Source: Roseburia hominis A2-183
Lineage (GTDB): Bacteria > Bacillota > Clostridia > Lachnospirales > Lachnospiraceae
Direction: 5' to 3'
Length of the DNA: 64,000 nt
NCBI RefSeq assembly: GCF_000225345.1
Contig: NC_015977.1
Span: forward strand, 630,001-694,000
The position numbers and the translations under genes are program-made. Under the pieces are notes generated by a model that saw only the letters and a list, made by a program, of their open reading frames with translations, had not been told where the DNA came from and searched no databases. Shown here in pieces: positions 1 to 9,044 of the stretch (position 1 is the stretch's first letter; each line of letters opens with the position of its first letter).

Positions 1-982
<982 letters not shown>

Positions 983-1091
983 AAATATAACGAATAATGT
1001 TTGCAGGTTTGATGGATGGATTCTGTGTGAAGTTTTGAAGGTACAACTTATTTATGATAGGTTTTACCGGAAGCTGTGTATCAGCTAATAT

Positions 1092-1164
1092 TCCTCGATA
1101 GCTCAGTCGGTAGAGCACGCGGCTGTTAACCGCGCTGTCGTAGGTTCGAGTCCTACTCGGGGAG
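1092..1164 (+). tRNA. tRNA-Asn (GTT)
   Basis: A cloverleaf can be drawn with acceptor TCCTCGA paired to TCGGGGA, anticodon GTT in the loop of GCGGCTGTTAACCGC, and T-arm GGTTCGAGTCC. CCA is not encoded. It is the first tRNA after the 23S gene and is probably transcribed with the rRNA operon. Confidence 0.97.
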
Positions 1165-1202
1165 TTTTTTTTGACTGTAGAAGTGTATTTGTAAAACTAC
1201 CT

Positions 1203-1274
1203 GGCTCCATGGTCAAGCGGTTAAGACATCGCCCTTTCACGGCGGTAACACGGGTTCGATTCCCGTTGGAGTCA
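1203..1274 (+). tRNA. tRNA-Glu (TTC)
   Basis: The acceptor GGCTCCA pairs with TGGAGTC. The anticodon loop CCTTTCACGG carries TTC, and the T-arm is GGGTTCGATTCCC. CCA is not encoded. It is the second tRNA of the post-rRNA cluster. Confidence 0.97.
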
Positions 1275-1312
1275 CTAGCTTTTGGCTGGCTGTAATCAGC
1301 TGAGGTAAATAT

Positions 1313-1385
1313 GCCGATGTGGCTCAATTGGCAGAGCAGCTGATTTGTAATCAGCAGGTTATCGGTTCGAGTCCGATCATCGGCT
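1313..1385 (+). tRNA. tRNA-Thr (TGT)
   Basis: The acceptor GCCGATG pairs with CATCGGC. The anticodon TGT lies in CTGATTTGTAATCAG, and the T-arm is CGGTTCGAGTCCG. CCA is not encoded. Confidence 0.97.
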
Positions 1386-1403
1386 TATAGAAGTAATCTA
1401 CTT

Positions 1404-1477
1404 GGACCATTAGCTCAGTTGGTTAGAGCAACCGGCTCATAACCGGTCGGTCCTGGGTTCGAGTCCCCGATGGTCCA
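1404..1477 (+). tRNA. tRNA-Met (CAT)
   Basis: The acceptor GGACCAT pairs with ATGGTCC, and the anticodon CAT lies in CCGGCTCATAACCGG. The first acceptor pair is G-C, as in elongator tRNA-Met and unlike the usual unpaired initiator end. A CAT tRNA modified to read Ile AUA cannot be excluded from sequence alone. Confidence 0.95.
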
Positions 1478-1506
1478 CTTGTCACAAAAGCGTTTGTAAG
1501 ATGTCT

Positions 1507-1580
1507 GGCCTAATGGCTCAGTTGGTTAGAGCGCCGCCCTGTCACGGCGGAGGTCGCGGGTTCGAGTCCCGCTTGGGTCG
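1507..1580 (+). tRNA. tRNA-Asp (GTC)
   Basis: The acceptor GGCCTAA pairs with TTGGGTC. The anticodon GTC lies in GCCCTGTCACGGC, and the T-arm is CGGGTTCGAGTCCCG. CCA is not encoded. Confidence 0.97.
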
Positions 1581-1618
1581 CTCATGAGAGCAAAATTGTT
1601 CTTATGATAATTTCATAT

Positions 1619-1691
1619 GGGATCTTAGCTCAGCTGGGAGAGCATCTGCCTTACAAGCAGAGGGTCATAGGTTCGAGCCCTATAGGTCCCA
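1619..1691 (+). tRNA. tRNA-Val (TAC)
   Basis: The acceptor GGGATCT pairs with AGGTCCC. The anticodon TAC lies in CTGCCTTACAAGCAG, and the T-arm is TAGGTTCGAGCCCTA. CCA is not encoded. Confidence 0.97.
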
Positions 1692-1716
1692 CTTCTGTAA
1701 CAACTGTTACAGTAAT

Positions 1717-1800
1717 GCCGGCGTGGCGGAACTGGCAGACGCGCAGGACTTAAAATCCTGTTGTGGTGACACAGTACCGGTTCGATTCCGGTCGCCGGCA
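1717..1800 (+). tRNA. tRNA-Leu (TAA)
   Basis: This is a class II tRNA with a long variable arm (TGTTGTGGTGACACAGTA). The acceptor GCCGGCG pairs with CGCCGGC, and the anticodon TAA lies in AGGACTTAAAATCCT. CCA is not encoded. Confidence 0.97.
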
Positions 1801-1825
1801 TTCATATCCAGCTACTTGACAAGAG

Positions 1826-1834
1826 TGCTATAAT
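1826..1834 (+). promoter_or_regulatory. extended -10 promoter for tRNA-Arg
   Basis: TGCTATAAT is a perfect extended -10 element about 20 bp before tRNA-Arg. It would allow this last tRNA to be transcribed independently of the rRNA operon. No good -35 is present at 17 bp; a TTGACA at 1816 is only 7 bp away and does not fit. Confidence 0.5.
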
Positions 1835-1854
1835 AGATATGTAAAAAAGAATAT

Positions 1855-1928
1855 GTGTGCGTAGCTCAGCTGGATAGAGCACTTGGCTACGGACCAAGGT
1901 GTCGGGGGTTCGAATCCTCTCGCGCACG
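1855..1928 (+). tRNA. tRNA-Arg (ACG)
   Basis: The acceptor GTGTGCG pairs with CGCGCAC with one T-G pair. The anticodon ACG lies in TTGGCTACGGACCAA, and the T-arm is GGGGGTTCGAATCCTC. CCA is not encoded. It is the last tRNA before the terminator. Confidence 0.97.
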
Positions 1929-1936
1929 TAGGAAAG

Positions 1937-1966
1937 CCCGGAAGATCATCTTCCGGGTCTTTTTTT
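1937..1966 (+). terminator. terminator of the rRNA/tRNA operon
   Basis: CCCGGAAGAT and ATCTTCCGGG form a GC-rich hairpin followed by a run of seven T. It lies 8 bp after tRNA-Arg and closes the operon. Confidence 0.88.
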
Positions 1967-2155
1967 CCTCTATAGTATATATCTTTTGATTTATCTGAAA
2001 ATCATATCGTAGAAATGCTTTATAAATCCCTCGATTGAAGCCCAAATTTAGCCACAATTACTATTGAAAATCATGCAAAAAGTGCGTAATATACAGAATT
2101 GGTGTCAAAAAGAGGACATCAGGATTGTGTATAAAAAGAGGAATGAGGATTAGAA

Positions 2156-3169
2156 ATGCAAGAGGGAAAGAAACAGAGAATCGAATTTCTGGATTATCTC
2201 AAGGCAGTCTGTGTCATTATGGTAATCATTACGCACTATGGATGGGAGGATAAGACATCTCCTTTTTTTACGATGCTGATCAACATGGCAGTGCCGGTAT
2301 TTATGATTGTGAGCGGTTATAATTTTGCAATGTCAAACCGCAAAAAAGCAGACGGAAATCTGGAGAAAATGTATGGCTGGAATATGATGAAACCAAAGCT
2401 GATCCGCTTTTTGCTGCCGTTTTTTGCCATTTGTCTGCTTGAGATTCTGTTGCTGGCAGCGCAGGATAAAAATATACCGTTGTTCCGTATTTTTGTGCTT
2501 GGCGCATACGGACCTGGAAGCTATTATGTACCGATCATGCTGCAGCTGCTTGTTATTTTTCCGTTGATTTATGTGATGATCGCATACAATGCTAAGCTTG
2601 GACTTGCTGTGGCAGCGCTCGCCAATCTCGCGTTTGAGGTGTGCGTCATCGTGTTTGATATGGATAAATATTATTACCGCCTGAGCATCGGAAGATACCT
2701 GCTCTTAATCGCGTTTGGCTGTTATCTGTATCTGCATCCGGAGCAGAGGGTAAAGCCGTATCAGATGTGGATGATGTTTCTGGCAGGACTGGCATATCTG
2801 ATTGCAGTTTTCGGATTCGACAAGGATTTCGAGTTGTTTGGCTACTGGAAGACGACAGCGATGCCGGTTGCGTTCTATATTTTCCCGATCGTTATTTTAT
2901 TGTTCCGGAAATTTTATCACTGTACGATTCCGGGATTTGCGGGGAGACTGCTCACACAGATTGGAAAAGCTTCCTATCATATCTTCCTGATTCAGATGGT
3001 ATACTATCACTTTGAACTGGGCGGCGCGATCATGCAGACGGCATGGTATATTGCTGTCCCGTTTAACATTCTGGTTACGGTTCCGCTTGGCCTTGGATTC
3101 TATGAGCTGGACAACCAGTTTGTGAAAAAGCTGCGCGAGGTAAAGCATTACATCCGGGCGGTTGTATAG
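2156..3169 (+). CDS. acyltransferase 3 family membrane protein
   Basis: The 337-residue protein is almost entirely hydrophobic, with about ten predicted membrane segments, and resembles the acyltransferase 3 (OafA/WecH-type) family. That family moves acetyl or other acyl groups onto surface sugars or peptidoglycan. The N-terminal stretch RIEFLDYLKAVCVIMVIITH has the family pattern of an Arg/Asp pair followed in the first helix by the conserved His (H27), the likely catalytic residue. The substrate cannot be told. The gene stands alone: it follows the tRNA terminator and ends at its own terminator, so the context gives no clue. The start ATG is preceded by a weak purine-rich stretch (GAGGATTAGAA). 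Confidence 0.8.
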   Translation: MQEGKKQRIEFLDYLKAVCVIMVIITHYGWEDKTSPFFTMLINMAVPVFMIVSGYNFAMSNRKKADGNLEKMYGWNMMKPKLIRFLLPFFAICLLEILLLAAQDKNIPLFRIFVLGAYGPGSYYVPIMLQLLVIFPLIYVMIAYNAKLGLAVAALANLAFEVCVIVFDMDKYYYRLSIGRYLLLIAFGCYLYLHPEQRVKPYQMWMMFLAGLAYLIAVFGFDKDFELFGYWKTTAMPVAFYIFPIVILLFRKFYHCTIPGFAGRLLTQIGKASYHIFLIQMVYYHFELGGAIMQTAWYIAVPFNILVTVPLGLGFYELDNQFVKKLREVKHYIRAVV

Positions 3170-3185
3170 GGAACATATTTATTTG

Positions 3186-3225
3186 CGCACAGGTTGTGTC
3201 ACGTGACACGGTCTGTGCGTTTTTT
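3186..3225 (+). terminator. terminator after the acyltransferase gene
   Basis: CGCACAG and CTGTGCG enclose an inner palindrome GTGTCACGTGACAC, and six T follow. Confidence 0.85.
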
Positions 3226-3301
3226 ATGTAATAGGATTCTTTTTTCAGGAAATGCCGCGTTACATTTAGCGGTGAAAGTTGGGCGCGCAGGCAGAAAGGC
3301 A

Positions 3302-3330
3302 TTGCACAGAGAGGGAAAAGAGTATAGAAT
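3302..3330 (+). promoter_or_regulatory. possible promoter of coaBC
   Basis: TTGCAC and TAGAAT are separated by 17 bp, 58 bp before the coaBC start. Both boxes are imperfect. Confidence 0.4.
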
Positions 3331-3387
3331 AAAAATGGAATTTTAGCATCGTATCATGGGATAAGTGAACGAGAGCAGGAGGAAAAA

Positions 3388-4626
3388 ATGAATAAGCAGA
3401 GCGAAAAGCCAAGGGGACTTTTGAGCGGGAAAACCGTACTCCTTTGTGTGACGGGAGGAATTGCCGCTTATAAGATGCCGAATGTAGCGCGCATGTTGAA
3501 GAAGCTTGGGTGCAACGTACATGTTCTGATGACGCAGAATGCCACGAATTTTATCACAGCGACGACGTTTGAGACGCTGACGGCGAACAAGTGTCTGATT
3601 GACACGTTCGACCGGAATTTTGAGTTCTCGGTGGAGCATGTGGCGCTTGCGAAACAGGCGGATCTGGTGCTGATTGCACCGGCTACAGCAAACGTGATCG
3701 GCAAGATTGCGAACGGAATTGCAGACGACATGCTCACAACGACGGTGATGGCGTGTACCTGCAAGTGCCTGATCGCCCCGGCAATGAACCATAATATGTA
3801 CCACAATCCGATTGTGCAGGACAATATCCGCAAGCTGGAGCATTACGGCTATGAGATGATTGAACCGGTGCGGGGGATGCTGGCGAACGGCGATACGGGA
3901 GACGGCAAACTGCCGTCCGAGGAAGAGCTGGCCGAGTATGTCTTAAGAGAACTTGCTGCGCCAAAGGACATGGCAGGATTAAAAATTCTTGTCACTGCAG
4001 GTCCGACACAGGAAGCGATTGACCCGGTGCGCTATATTACCAATCACTCCACAGGGAAGATGGGATATGCGATTGCGAGACGCGCCATGTACCGAGGGGC
4101 GGATGTGACACTTGTGACCGGACCGACAGCGTGCGAGCCGCCGCGGTTTGTGAATGTTGTTCCGGTTGTGACGGCGGCACAGATGTATGACGCGGTCATG
4201 AGCCGTGCAAAGGAGCAGGATATTATTGTCAAGGCGGCAGCGGTGGCGGATTACAGACCGGCATCTGTGGCGGAGGAGAAGATCAAGAAGTCCGATCGGG
4301 AAGCTTCGATCGAACTGGAACGCACACAGGATATACTGGCAGCTCTAGGGGCGGACAAAGGAAAGACGATACTGTGCGGGTTTTCCATGGAGACGGAGCA
4401 CATGCTTGAGAATTCAAGAAAAAAGCTTCGCAAAAAGAATGTGGATCTGATCGCAGCCAATAATCTGAAGGTGGAAGGCGCCGGTTTCGGAACCGATACG
4501 AACGTGCTGACACTGATCACAGAGGACGGCGAGCGGGAACTGGCACGGATGAGTAAAGAGGAGGCAGCGGACGAGCTGCTTACGGAATTGTTAATAATAA
4601 GTAAAGGACGCGCGAAGGGGCAGTAG
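3388..4626 (+). CDS. coaBC: CoaBC: phosphopantothenoylcysteine synthetase/decarboxylase
   Basis: This is the bifunctional cytosolic enzyme of coenzyme A synthesis. The CoaB half joins 4'-phosphopantothenate to cysteine, and the CoaC half decarboxylates the product to 4'-phosphopantetheine. The 412 residues match the usual fused length. The N-terminal flavoprotein half (about 10-185) has the FMN-binding start LLCVTGGIAAYK and the substrate motif PAMNHNMY. The C-terminal synthetase half (about 190-405) has GPTQEAIDPVRYITNHSTGK and VKAAAVADYRP. An AGGAGG-like site sits just before the ATG. A 38-bp gap separates it from the cNMP-domain gene, so the two may be cotranscribed. Confidence 0.96.
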   Translation: MNKQSEKPRGLLSGKTVLLCVTGGIAAYKMPNVARMLKKLGCNVHVLMTQNATNFITATTFETLTANKCLIDTFDRNFEFSVEHVALAKQADLVLIAPATANVIGKIANGIADDMLTTTVMACTCKCLIAPAMNHNMYHNPIVQDNIRKLEHYGYEMIEPVRGMLANGDTGDGKLPSEEELAEYVLRELAAPKDMAGLKILVTAGPTQEAIDPVRYITNHSTGKMGYAIARRAMYRGADVTLVTGPTACEPPRFVNVVPVVTAAQMYDAVMSRAKEQDIIVKAAAVADYRPASVAEEKIKKSDREASIELERTQDILAALGADKGKTILCGFSMETEHMLENSRKKLRKKNVDLIAANNLKVEGAGFGTDTNVLTLITEDGERELARMSKEEAADELLTELLIISKGRAKGQ

Positions 4627-4664
4627 ACACACGGTCATGTGCGCAGGCAGGGGACAGAGAGACG

Positions 4665-6944
4665 ATGACGACAGTAAAGGTACAGAAGAACCAGATAATT
4701 GCCAAGCAGAAAGAGAAAGTAAAAAAATGGTATATCGTGCAGGAGGGTACTGTCATTCAGTGCAATTCCTACGCCAAGATTGTTCTTGGAAAAAATGCGG
4801 TGATTGGAATTTCTGAGGGCGACAGATATCTGTGTGATTATGTTGCGACCGAGGATTCCGTGCTGGCGGTGTTCAATTGTGAATCGGCGGAGGATTTAAA
4901 GGAGGCGATTCACGGGCAGGAGAGCATGCGCAGTATTCTGCTTCGGGCAGCACTCGGACAGCGGCAGATGCTTCTTAGAACCTATGCCGGTTTTACCAAT
5001 CTGGTAAGGCAGTTTCACTCCTTTGCCGAGAATGAGTACAGCCAGTATGAGAATCTCTGCGCACAGTACCATCTGGACGAGCAGAGTTTTACGCGCATGG
5101 ACAATTTCAAGCCGTTGGAGATGGTGCACCGGGCGGAGAACTGGGAGATAGGCAACAGTGCCAGCCTGACCGGAAGTTATTTAGAGGAGTATGTGCATCT
5201 GATGCAGCGGGACGATAATCTCTGCATCGGGGCGATCATGGAAGCCAGTTATCAGACCAGGCGTGTGACGCAGGGAATCATTGAGATGGTGGAATATCTC
5301 CGCTACAATCAGGATATTCTTCTGGCGGAATCGAAAAACGATCTTTTTAACCTGTTCTTTGCTCTGGCGATTCAGGCGCAGAAGAAAAATTATGATGTAA
5401 AGCCGCTTTTAAATGAGATGGACCGGATTGCCGAGGTAATCAAAAAGCTTGGCATCTACAGCGGAAAGCTGGTCGACATGCGGATGGAAGAATACCGTGG
5501 ATACCATTTCGAGACAGAAGGTGCAGCGTATGAGACGCCGCAGGCACAGGATGGCGAGGAGGAAGAACCGCAGGAAGAGCGCAGTGAAGACTGCCTGGTT
5601 CATATCCTGACCTATGCGGATACCGAGCAGAGCGTCATTGAGGAGATGCAGGAGCTTGTGCAGAAGTACCGGGATCTGCCGGATATGTTTTCCACGGACG
5701 CGCAGACGTTTGCAATCCGCAAGCGGATCACACAGATTTTCTACGATACCTACTTAAAAGCGTTTATGCATACCGTAAAGGGGGAAAAAGAGCTTACCCC
5801 GATTGTGGAAATGTTTTTGAATTTCGGATTTATGGATGTGCAGATGGCCGGCGAGGAGAATGCCAATATTCTGTTCGATCTCACGGAGCATCTGGATGTC
5901 TGCAAATCTGACCATGTATACACGATTTTTGAATGGCTGCGCAGTGTTTATGACGGAAGAAACGAGCCGTCGAAAAATGAGTTCGATATGGATTATCCGG
6001 CATATCTTGCAGAGATGCGCAAGACCGGCAAGATTACGACAGAGCAGCAGAAGCATTTTATGTCCAACCGGGAGCTCAAAGTCAAGTTTGAGATTCAGAA
6101 CATGTTCACGTCCGGAAACCGTGCGACCTATGGCAAGCTGTCCACGTTCTGCCCGATTTTAGGGGAGTATGATCTGATCAACTCCATTGAAAAGATGCTC
6201 GTGACGGCGCAGAAGCTGGACGAGTCACTGCACAAGATCCGCGACATCGATTTCTCCGCGTTCTATCGTGAAGTGCAGTTCTCGGATCCGGACAAGGGCA
6301 TCAACCGCGAGATGATTATGAAGGAGATCATGCCGGACATCATTCTGATGCCGAATGCAGGAACACGCTCGATGATGTGGCAGGAGACAGCAGGCGTGCG
6401 AAGAGATACCTCGGCGCGTTTCCTGTTCCCGATTTTTACAGCGGTCGATATTGACGATATGATGGTCGATACGGTCGGAAGATACCGCTGGGAGATCTGC
6501 AGGAAGATTCAGGGTGTACACTGGAACGATATCCGTGAGAAGTCCCTGACGGCGGAGTATTGCGATTATCTGCAGTTCTACCGGAAGAACCGCGAACTTT
6601 CCGCCGAGGCGAAGGAGAAGATCAAGAGTGCGCTCTTGCGTGGAAGAAATAATTACCGTGAGGTCTTCGTCAAGGATTACCAGAACTGGATGAAGTATGA
6701 GTCGAAGGGAAGCTACCGCCTCAACAAGATCGCAAGAGAGATCCTGATTACCTATTGCCCGTTCGCAAAGCCGATCCGGGAGGAGTTAAAGGGGAATCCG
6801 ATGTATGAGAGCGCTCTGCACCGCCTCGATCTTTTGAACGCGAAGACCGTGCAGCGTATCCAGGGAGTCTATGACAAGTATCAGAAAGCCGGAGGCAGGA
6901 TCACGCAGGAGCTTACCGACAATCTCGAATATTATGAACTGTGA
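4665..6944 (+). CDS. cyclic nucleotide-binding-like domain protein, function unknown
   Basis: The N-terminal 110 residues of this 759-residue protein look like a cNMP-binding/CRP-type beta roll (KKWYIVQEGTVIQCNSYA, then IVLGKNAVIGI). The canonical phosphate-binding cassette residues are not obvious. The remaining roughly 650 residues are soluble, mostly helical and charged, with an acidic Glu-rich linker near 285-305 (DGEEEEPQEERSED). No DNA-binding or enzymatic domain is recognised. No signal peptide or membrane segment is seen, so it is likely cytosolic. The large helical body suggests a scaffold or sensor, which is inference. The stop codon lies inside the first copy of a 17-bp tandem duplication. 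Confidence 0.8.
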   Translation: MTTVKVQKNQIIAKQKEKVKKWYIVQEGTVIQCNSYAKIVLGKNAVIGISEGDRYLCDYVATEDSVLAVFNCESAEDLKEAIHGQESMRSILLRAALGQRQMLLRTYAGFTNLVRQFHSFAENEYSQYENLCAQYHLDEQSFTRMDNFKPLEMVHRAENWEIGNSASLTGSYLEEYVHLMQRDDNLCIGAIMEASYQTRRVTQGIIEMVEYLRYNQDILLAESKNDLFNLFFALAIQAQKKNYDVKPLLNEMDRIAEVIKKLGIYSGKLVDMRMEEYRGYHFETEGAAYETPQAQDGEEEEPQEERSEDCLVHILTYADTEQSVIEEMQELVQKYRDLPDMFSTDAQTFAIRKRITQIFYDTYLKAFMHTVKGEKELTPIVEMFLNFGFMDVQMAGEENANILFDLTEHLDVCKSDHVYTIFEWLRSVYDGRNEPSKNEFDMDYPAYLAEMRKTGKITTEQQKHFMSNRELKVKFEIQNMFTSGNRATYGKLSTFCPILGEYDLINSIEKMLVTAQKLDESLHKIRDIDFSAFYREVQFSDPDKGINREMIMKEIMPDIILMPNAGTRSMMWQETAGVRRDTSARFLFPIFTAVDIDDMMVDTVGRYRWEICRKIQGVHWNDIREKSLTAEYCDYLQFYRKNRELSAEAKEKIKSALLRGRNNYREVFVKDYQNWMKYESKGSYRLNKIAREILITYCPFAKPIREELKGNPMYESALHRLDLLNAKTVQRIQGVYDKYQKAGGRITQELTDNLEYYEL

Positions 6945-6966
6945 TAAGATATGAACTGTGATAAGA
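6933..6966. repeat. 17-bp tandem duplication at a stop codon
   Basis: The unit TATGAACTGTGATAAGA occurs twice in a row. The first copy carries the stop codon of the upstream gene and the second is outside it, so the protein is unchanged. Confidence 0.9.
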
Positions 6967-6967
6967 T

Positions 6968-7002
6968 AGAAAAAGCCAGGTGCGATGCACTTGGCTTTTT
7001 CT
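6968..7002. terminator. terminator after the cNMP-domain gene
   Basis: AGAAAAAGCCAGGTGC pairs with GCACTTGGCTTTTTCT over 16 bp with one G-T pair and a 3-nt loop. The A and T runs make it potentially bidirectional. Confidence 0.9.
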
Positions 7003-7168
7003 GAGGGGAGTATAAATAATTAATAAGGGGTATAAAATGATATGTTTTACATATCACAGCATTAGTATAGAACATTCTTTTTGAAAAAGCAATGCAAAAC
7101 CACAAAAGCCATGTATATTTTCCGGGGAACATCAGATACTAACCATGCAGTAAGCAAATAAAAAGATT

Positions 7169-7186
7169 CGGCACGAGCACGTGCCG
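7169..7186 (+). promoter_or_regulatory. hairpin just upstream of a ribosome site
   Basis: CGGCACG and CGTGCCG form a 7-bp stem with a 4-nt loop, ending a few bases before the GGAGGG ribosome site of the next gene. It could affect translation or mRNA stability; this is inference. Confidence 0.4.
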
Positions 7187-7200
7187 GGATGGAGGGCAAC

Positions 7201-7383
7201 ATGGCAAAAAACGAAAGTACACAGAATTCGACTTCTAATTGCAGAGACGGTTATGAGAACAGCTACGAGAACAACGCGGGAAGCGGTTCCAACAGCGCAA
7301 AGAATAAGTCGACCAACAAGTCAACCAACAAGACATCCAACGTGTCCGGTTCCAACAAGACCTCTGACAAGTATCAGCAGTAG
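7201..7383 (+). CDS. small Asn/Ser/Lys/Thr-rich protein
   Basis: The 60-residue protein is made almost only of Asn, Ser, Lys, Thr, Gly and Tyr, with short repeats of the type NKSTNKSTNKTSN. It has a single Cys and no hydrophobic core, so it is expected to be disordered. No family is recognised. The start at 7201 is preferred because GGAGGG lies 5 bp upstream; an in-frame ATG at 7189 would put that site inside the gene. It is flanked by its own upstream hairpin and a downstream terminator, so it is a single-gene unit. Confidence 0.65.
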   Translation: MAKNESTQNSTSNCRDGYENSYENNAGSGSNSAKNKSTNKSTNKTSNVSGSNKTSDKYQQ

Positions 7384-7433
7384 ACTGGCACAGGCAGAGA
7401 AAAAGCGCATAGGATAGAATAAGATTGACAGAA

Positions 7434-7468
7434 ACAGATTACAGAGAACCTCTTTGTAATCTGTTTTT
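7434..7468 (+). terminator. terminator after the small Asn/Ser-rich gene
   Basis: ACAGATTACA pairs with TGTAATCTGT over 10 bp with an 11-nt loop, followed by five T. Confidence 0.88.
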
Positions 7469-7510
7469 GCGATTACAGGAGCATATGGCGGAAAAGGAGG
7501 ATACGCGGGC

Positions 7511-7807
7511 ATGACGTTTTATACGATACATCCAAGGGAATTGGAAGATATTATGAGAAGAAAGCACGGAATTCTGATTGATGTGCGGGAGGCGGATTCT
7601 TATCGGGAATACCATTATCCGAACGCCAGAAATCTTCCGTATGAAAAGATCGATCAGTGGATGCACCGTCTGCCGAAGAACAGACCGCTGGTGCTCTACT
7701 GCGATTATGGAAGCACCAGTCTTCTGGCGGCGAGAAAGCTCGGCAGGGAGGGGTATGAGGTATATACCGTGGTTGGCGGCATTGAGGCAATGCGAACAAG
7801 TGATTGA
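7511..7807 (+). CDS. rhodanese-like domain protein
   Basis: This 98-residue protein is a single rhodanese domain, a family that moves sulfane sulfur between a Cys persulfide and acceptors. ILIDVREADSYREYHYPNAR is the classic first half. The active-site loop begins at Cys64 in YCDYGSTSL, and VVGGIEAM is the usual C-terminal motif. The catalytic Cys is present, so it is probably active. It is cytosolic, with no signal sequence. A GGAGGATACGCGGGC stretch before the ATG gives a ribosome site. Physiological partners are unknown; it precedes an rRNA methyltransferase gene. Confidence 0.9.
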   Translation: MTFYTIHPRELEDIMRRKHGILIDVREADSYREYHYPNARNLPYEKIDQWMHRLPKNRPLVLYCDYGSTSLLAARKLGREGYEVYTVVGGIEAMRTSD

Positions 7808-7832
7808 CAGGGAAAATTAGAATGGATAATAT
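7804..7832 (+). promoter_or_regulatory. promoter of the rRNA methyltransferase gene
   Basis: TTGACA and TAATAT are 17 bp apart. The -35 box overlaps the stop codon of the rhodanese gene, and the -10 box ends 39 bp before the next ATG. Confidence 0.55.
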
Positions 7833-7871
7833 ATTATTAGGAAATTAGACATATGATACAGAGGAGAATAC

Positions 7872-9044
7872 ATGAAGACATATGAACTGGTGGTTCCATG
7901 TCATTTTGGACTGGAAGCGGTACTTAAGAGAGAAATCTATGACCTGGGATATGAGATCAGCCGGGTGGAGGATGGCAGAGTCTCATTTCAGGGGGATGCG
8001 GAAGCTGTCTGCCGTGCCAATATCTTTCTGCGCACGGCAGAACGCGTGCTGATCGAAGTGGGCAGATTCCGCGCAACGACCTTTGAGGAATTATTTCAGG
8101 GAATCAAGGCGCTTCCGTGGGAGGACTATATCCCTGTGAACGGAAAGTTCTGGGTAAAAAAGGCGTCTTCTATCAAGAGCAAGCTGTTTTCTCCGTCTGA
8201 TATTCAGTCGATCGCGAAGAAGGCGATGGTGGAGCGCATGAAGCAGCACTATGATGTGGAATGGTTCGCGGAGGACGGGGCGCCGTATCCGGTGCGCATC
8301 TTTCTGCTGAAGGATGAGGTTATGGTGACGCTGGATACGTCCGGGGACTCCCTGCACAAGCGCGGATACCGCACATTGACGAGCAAGGCGCCTCTGACCG
8401 AGACGCTGGCAGCTTCCCTGCTGCTGTTGACGCCGTGGAGACCGGACCGGATTCTGGTGGATCCGTTCTGCGGCAGCGGTACGTTCCCGATAGAGGCGGC
8501 GATGATTGCTGCCGGTATTGCGCCCGGAATGAACCGTGAGTTCACGGCGGAGCAATGGACGAACCTGATTGACCGCAAGCTGTGGTACGAGTGCGTAAAG
8601 GAAGCCGAGGAGATGATCCACACGGATGTGAAGGTCGACATACAGGGCTATGATATTGACGGGGACGTCATAAAGGCAGCCAGGGAGAATGCAAAACGCG
8701 CCGGCGTGGATCACCTGATTCATTTTCAGCAGCGCCCGGTAGCGGAACTCCACCACCCGAAGAAATACGGCTTTATCGTGACGAATCCGCCGTACGGCGA
8801 GCGCCTCGAGGACAAGGCGGATCTGCCGAAGCTGTACGGGGAGATCGGGGCGGCATTCCGGGGACTCGATTCCTGGTCGATGTATCTGATTACGAGTTAT
8901 GATGAAGCGGAGCGCTATATCGGCAGAAAAGCGGACAAGAACCGCAAGATCTACAATGGAATGCTTCGCACCTATTTTTACCAGTTTATGGGGCCGAAGC
9001 CACCAAGGCGGAGCGTAAGGGATACCGCCGGAGGGGATGAATGA
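7872..9044 (+). CDS. THUMP-domain 23S rRNA (guanine-N2)-methyltransferase, RlmL/YpsC type
   Basis: The 390-residue protein has an N-terminal THUMP RNA-binding domain (about 45-155) and a C-terminal SAM-dependent methyltransferase domain. The SAM-binding motif is LVDPFCGSGTFPIEAAM (about 195-211). The catalytic motif TNPPYGERL lies at about 303-311, as in N2-guanine methyltransferases of the RlmL/YpsC family, which modify 23S rRNA near G2445. It is often misnamed an N6-adenine DNA methylase. Length fits the single-activity Gram-positive form, without the RlmK half found in E. coli. Its stop overlaps the next ATG by 4 bp (ATGA), so the protease gene is translationally coupled. Confidence 0.9.
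   Translation: MKTYELVVPCHFGLEAVLKREIYDLGYEISRVEDGRVSFQGDAEAVCRANIFLRTAERVLIEVGRFRATTFEELFQGIKALPWEDYIPVNGKFWVKKASSIKSKLFSPSDIQSIAKKAMVERMKQHYDVEWFAEDGAPYPVRIFLLKDEVMVTLDTSGDSLHKRGYRTLTSKAPLTETLAASLLLLTPWRPDRILVDPFCGSGTFPIEAAMIAAGIAPGMNREFTAEQWTNLIDRKLWYECVKEAEEMIHTDVKVDIQGYDIDGDVIKAARENAKRAGVDHLIHFQQRPVAELHHPKKYGFIVTNPPYGERLEDKADLPKLYGEIGAAFRGLDSWSMYLITSYDEAERYIGRKADKNRKIYNGMLRTYFYQFMGPKPPRRSVRDTAGGDE

Noticed and set aside
1816..1834. TTGACA and TATAAT close together before tRNA-Arg
   Set aside because: The spacing is only 7 bp, so they cannot form one promoter; only the extended -10 was kept.
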